From an uncultured cyanobacterium (GTDB lineage Bacteria; Cyanobacteriota; Cyanobacteriia; CACIAM-69d), in assembly GCA_937883785.1 (NCBI GenBank), contig CALGDE010000033.1, positions 1-35,602 of the forward strand: a stretch of DNA of 35,602 nt, in the 5' to 3' direction. Positions 35,441 to 35,602 of the stretch are shown one piece after another (position 1 is the stretch's first letter; the number at the start of each line of letters is the position of its first letter). The notes below the pieces were generated by a model that ran no database searches, was not told where the DNA came from, and saw only the letters and a list, made by a program, of their open reading frames with translations. The position numbers and the translations under genes were made by a program.

Positions 35441-35602
35441 TCAACATAGAGGCCTCAGTTATCGAAGCGAGCTCTCCATGCTGGGTGGTGGGAAACGCAT
35501 AGATCTGTAGATGCTTGAGGTTAAGCTCTAGGCGCTCCAGTGTGATGGACCTGACGGGGTGACAGAGTAGGTGAAAGCCTTTTTAGCCATGACTTACAGC
35601 AT

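Noticed and set aside
35431-35577. Minus-strand protein-like stretch (LERLELNLKHLQIYAF) at the window end
   Set aside because: No start codon in frame, it overlaps the 3' end of the GTPase gene, and a frame break separates it from the nearest ATG; could be a remnant but not supportable.
1-35602. CRISPR arrays, insertion sequences, rRNA or tRNA genes
   Set aside because: No regularly spaced repeats, transposase motifs or conserved RNA structures were found on either strand.

Overview
The window is chromosomal DNA of a cyanobacterium. The palindrome GCGATCGC (HIP1) is scattered through almost every gene, and the gene content fits: a thylakoid-type FtsH, an S1-domain protein of the cyanobacterial Rps1B kind, a GlcF-like glycolate dehydrogenase subunit, a BlaI/M56 pair like the cyanobacterial PetR/PetP copper switch, and a CyaC-like hybrid kinase/adenylate cyclase. 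The species cannot be named from this alone.

Layout. (1) 14-3122, minus: a membrane-anchored PP2C phosphatase followed by a membrane-anchored STAND-type P-loop ATPase, a likely signalling pair. (2) 3442-5075: a lone NfeD-like membrane protein converging on an AT-rich orphan PD-(D/E)XK nuclease-like gene. (3) 5237-9797, minus: housekeeping genes rpsN, ftsH, S1-domain protein and a glutathione S-transferase. (4) 10253-12301, minus: an RTX-like calcium-binding repeat protein with its own terminator. (5) 12764-18825: uvrC (with an unusual internal insert) converging on folC, then tsf with a clear terminator, then an M56 protease/BlaI repressor operon. (6) 18892-19644: a gene-poor stretch holding two copies of a 51-bp element that folds as an intrinsic terminator. 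(7) 19714-22690: glcF, an exported protein broken by a one-base frameshift, and a 96-residue protein I do not recognise. (8) 23148-26864: a 1238-residue sensor kinase/receiver/class III cyclase. (9) 27002-31712: an iron/siderophore uptake module, made of a PchR-like AraC regulator, a TonB-dependent receptor and an MFS permease of RhtX/FptX type. (10) 31817-33331: a second AraC regulator and a secreted YbhB/PEBP protein. (11) 33551-35440: a dynamin-like large GTPase, AT-richer and without a HIP1 octamer.

The best supported system is the siderophore module. Its control region shows a Fur-box-like site before the regulator (14 of 19 matches to the classical consensus), a direct repeat spaced exactly 21 bp before the receptor (the geometry of an AraC-family operator), an 11-bp motif shared by the two promoters, and a perfect 9-bp inverted repeat that covers the receptor's Shine-Dalgarno. 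One permease replaces the usual ABC importer. The least understood parts are the PP2C/STAND pair, the orphan nuclease, the dynamin-like GTPase and the duplicated terminator element.
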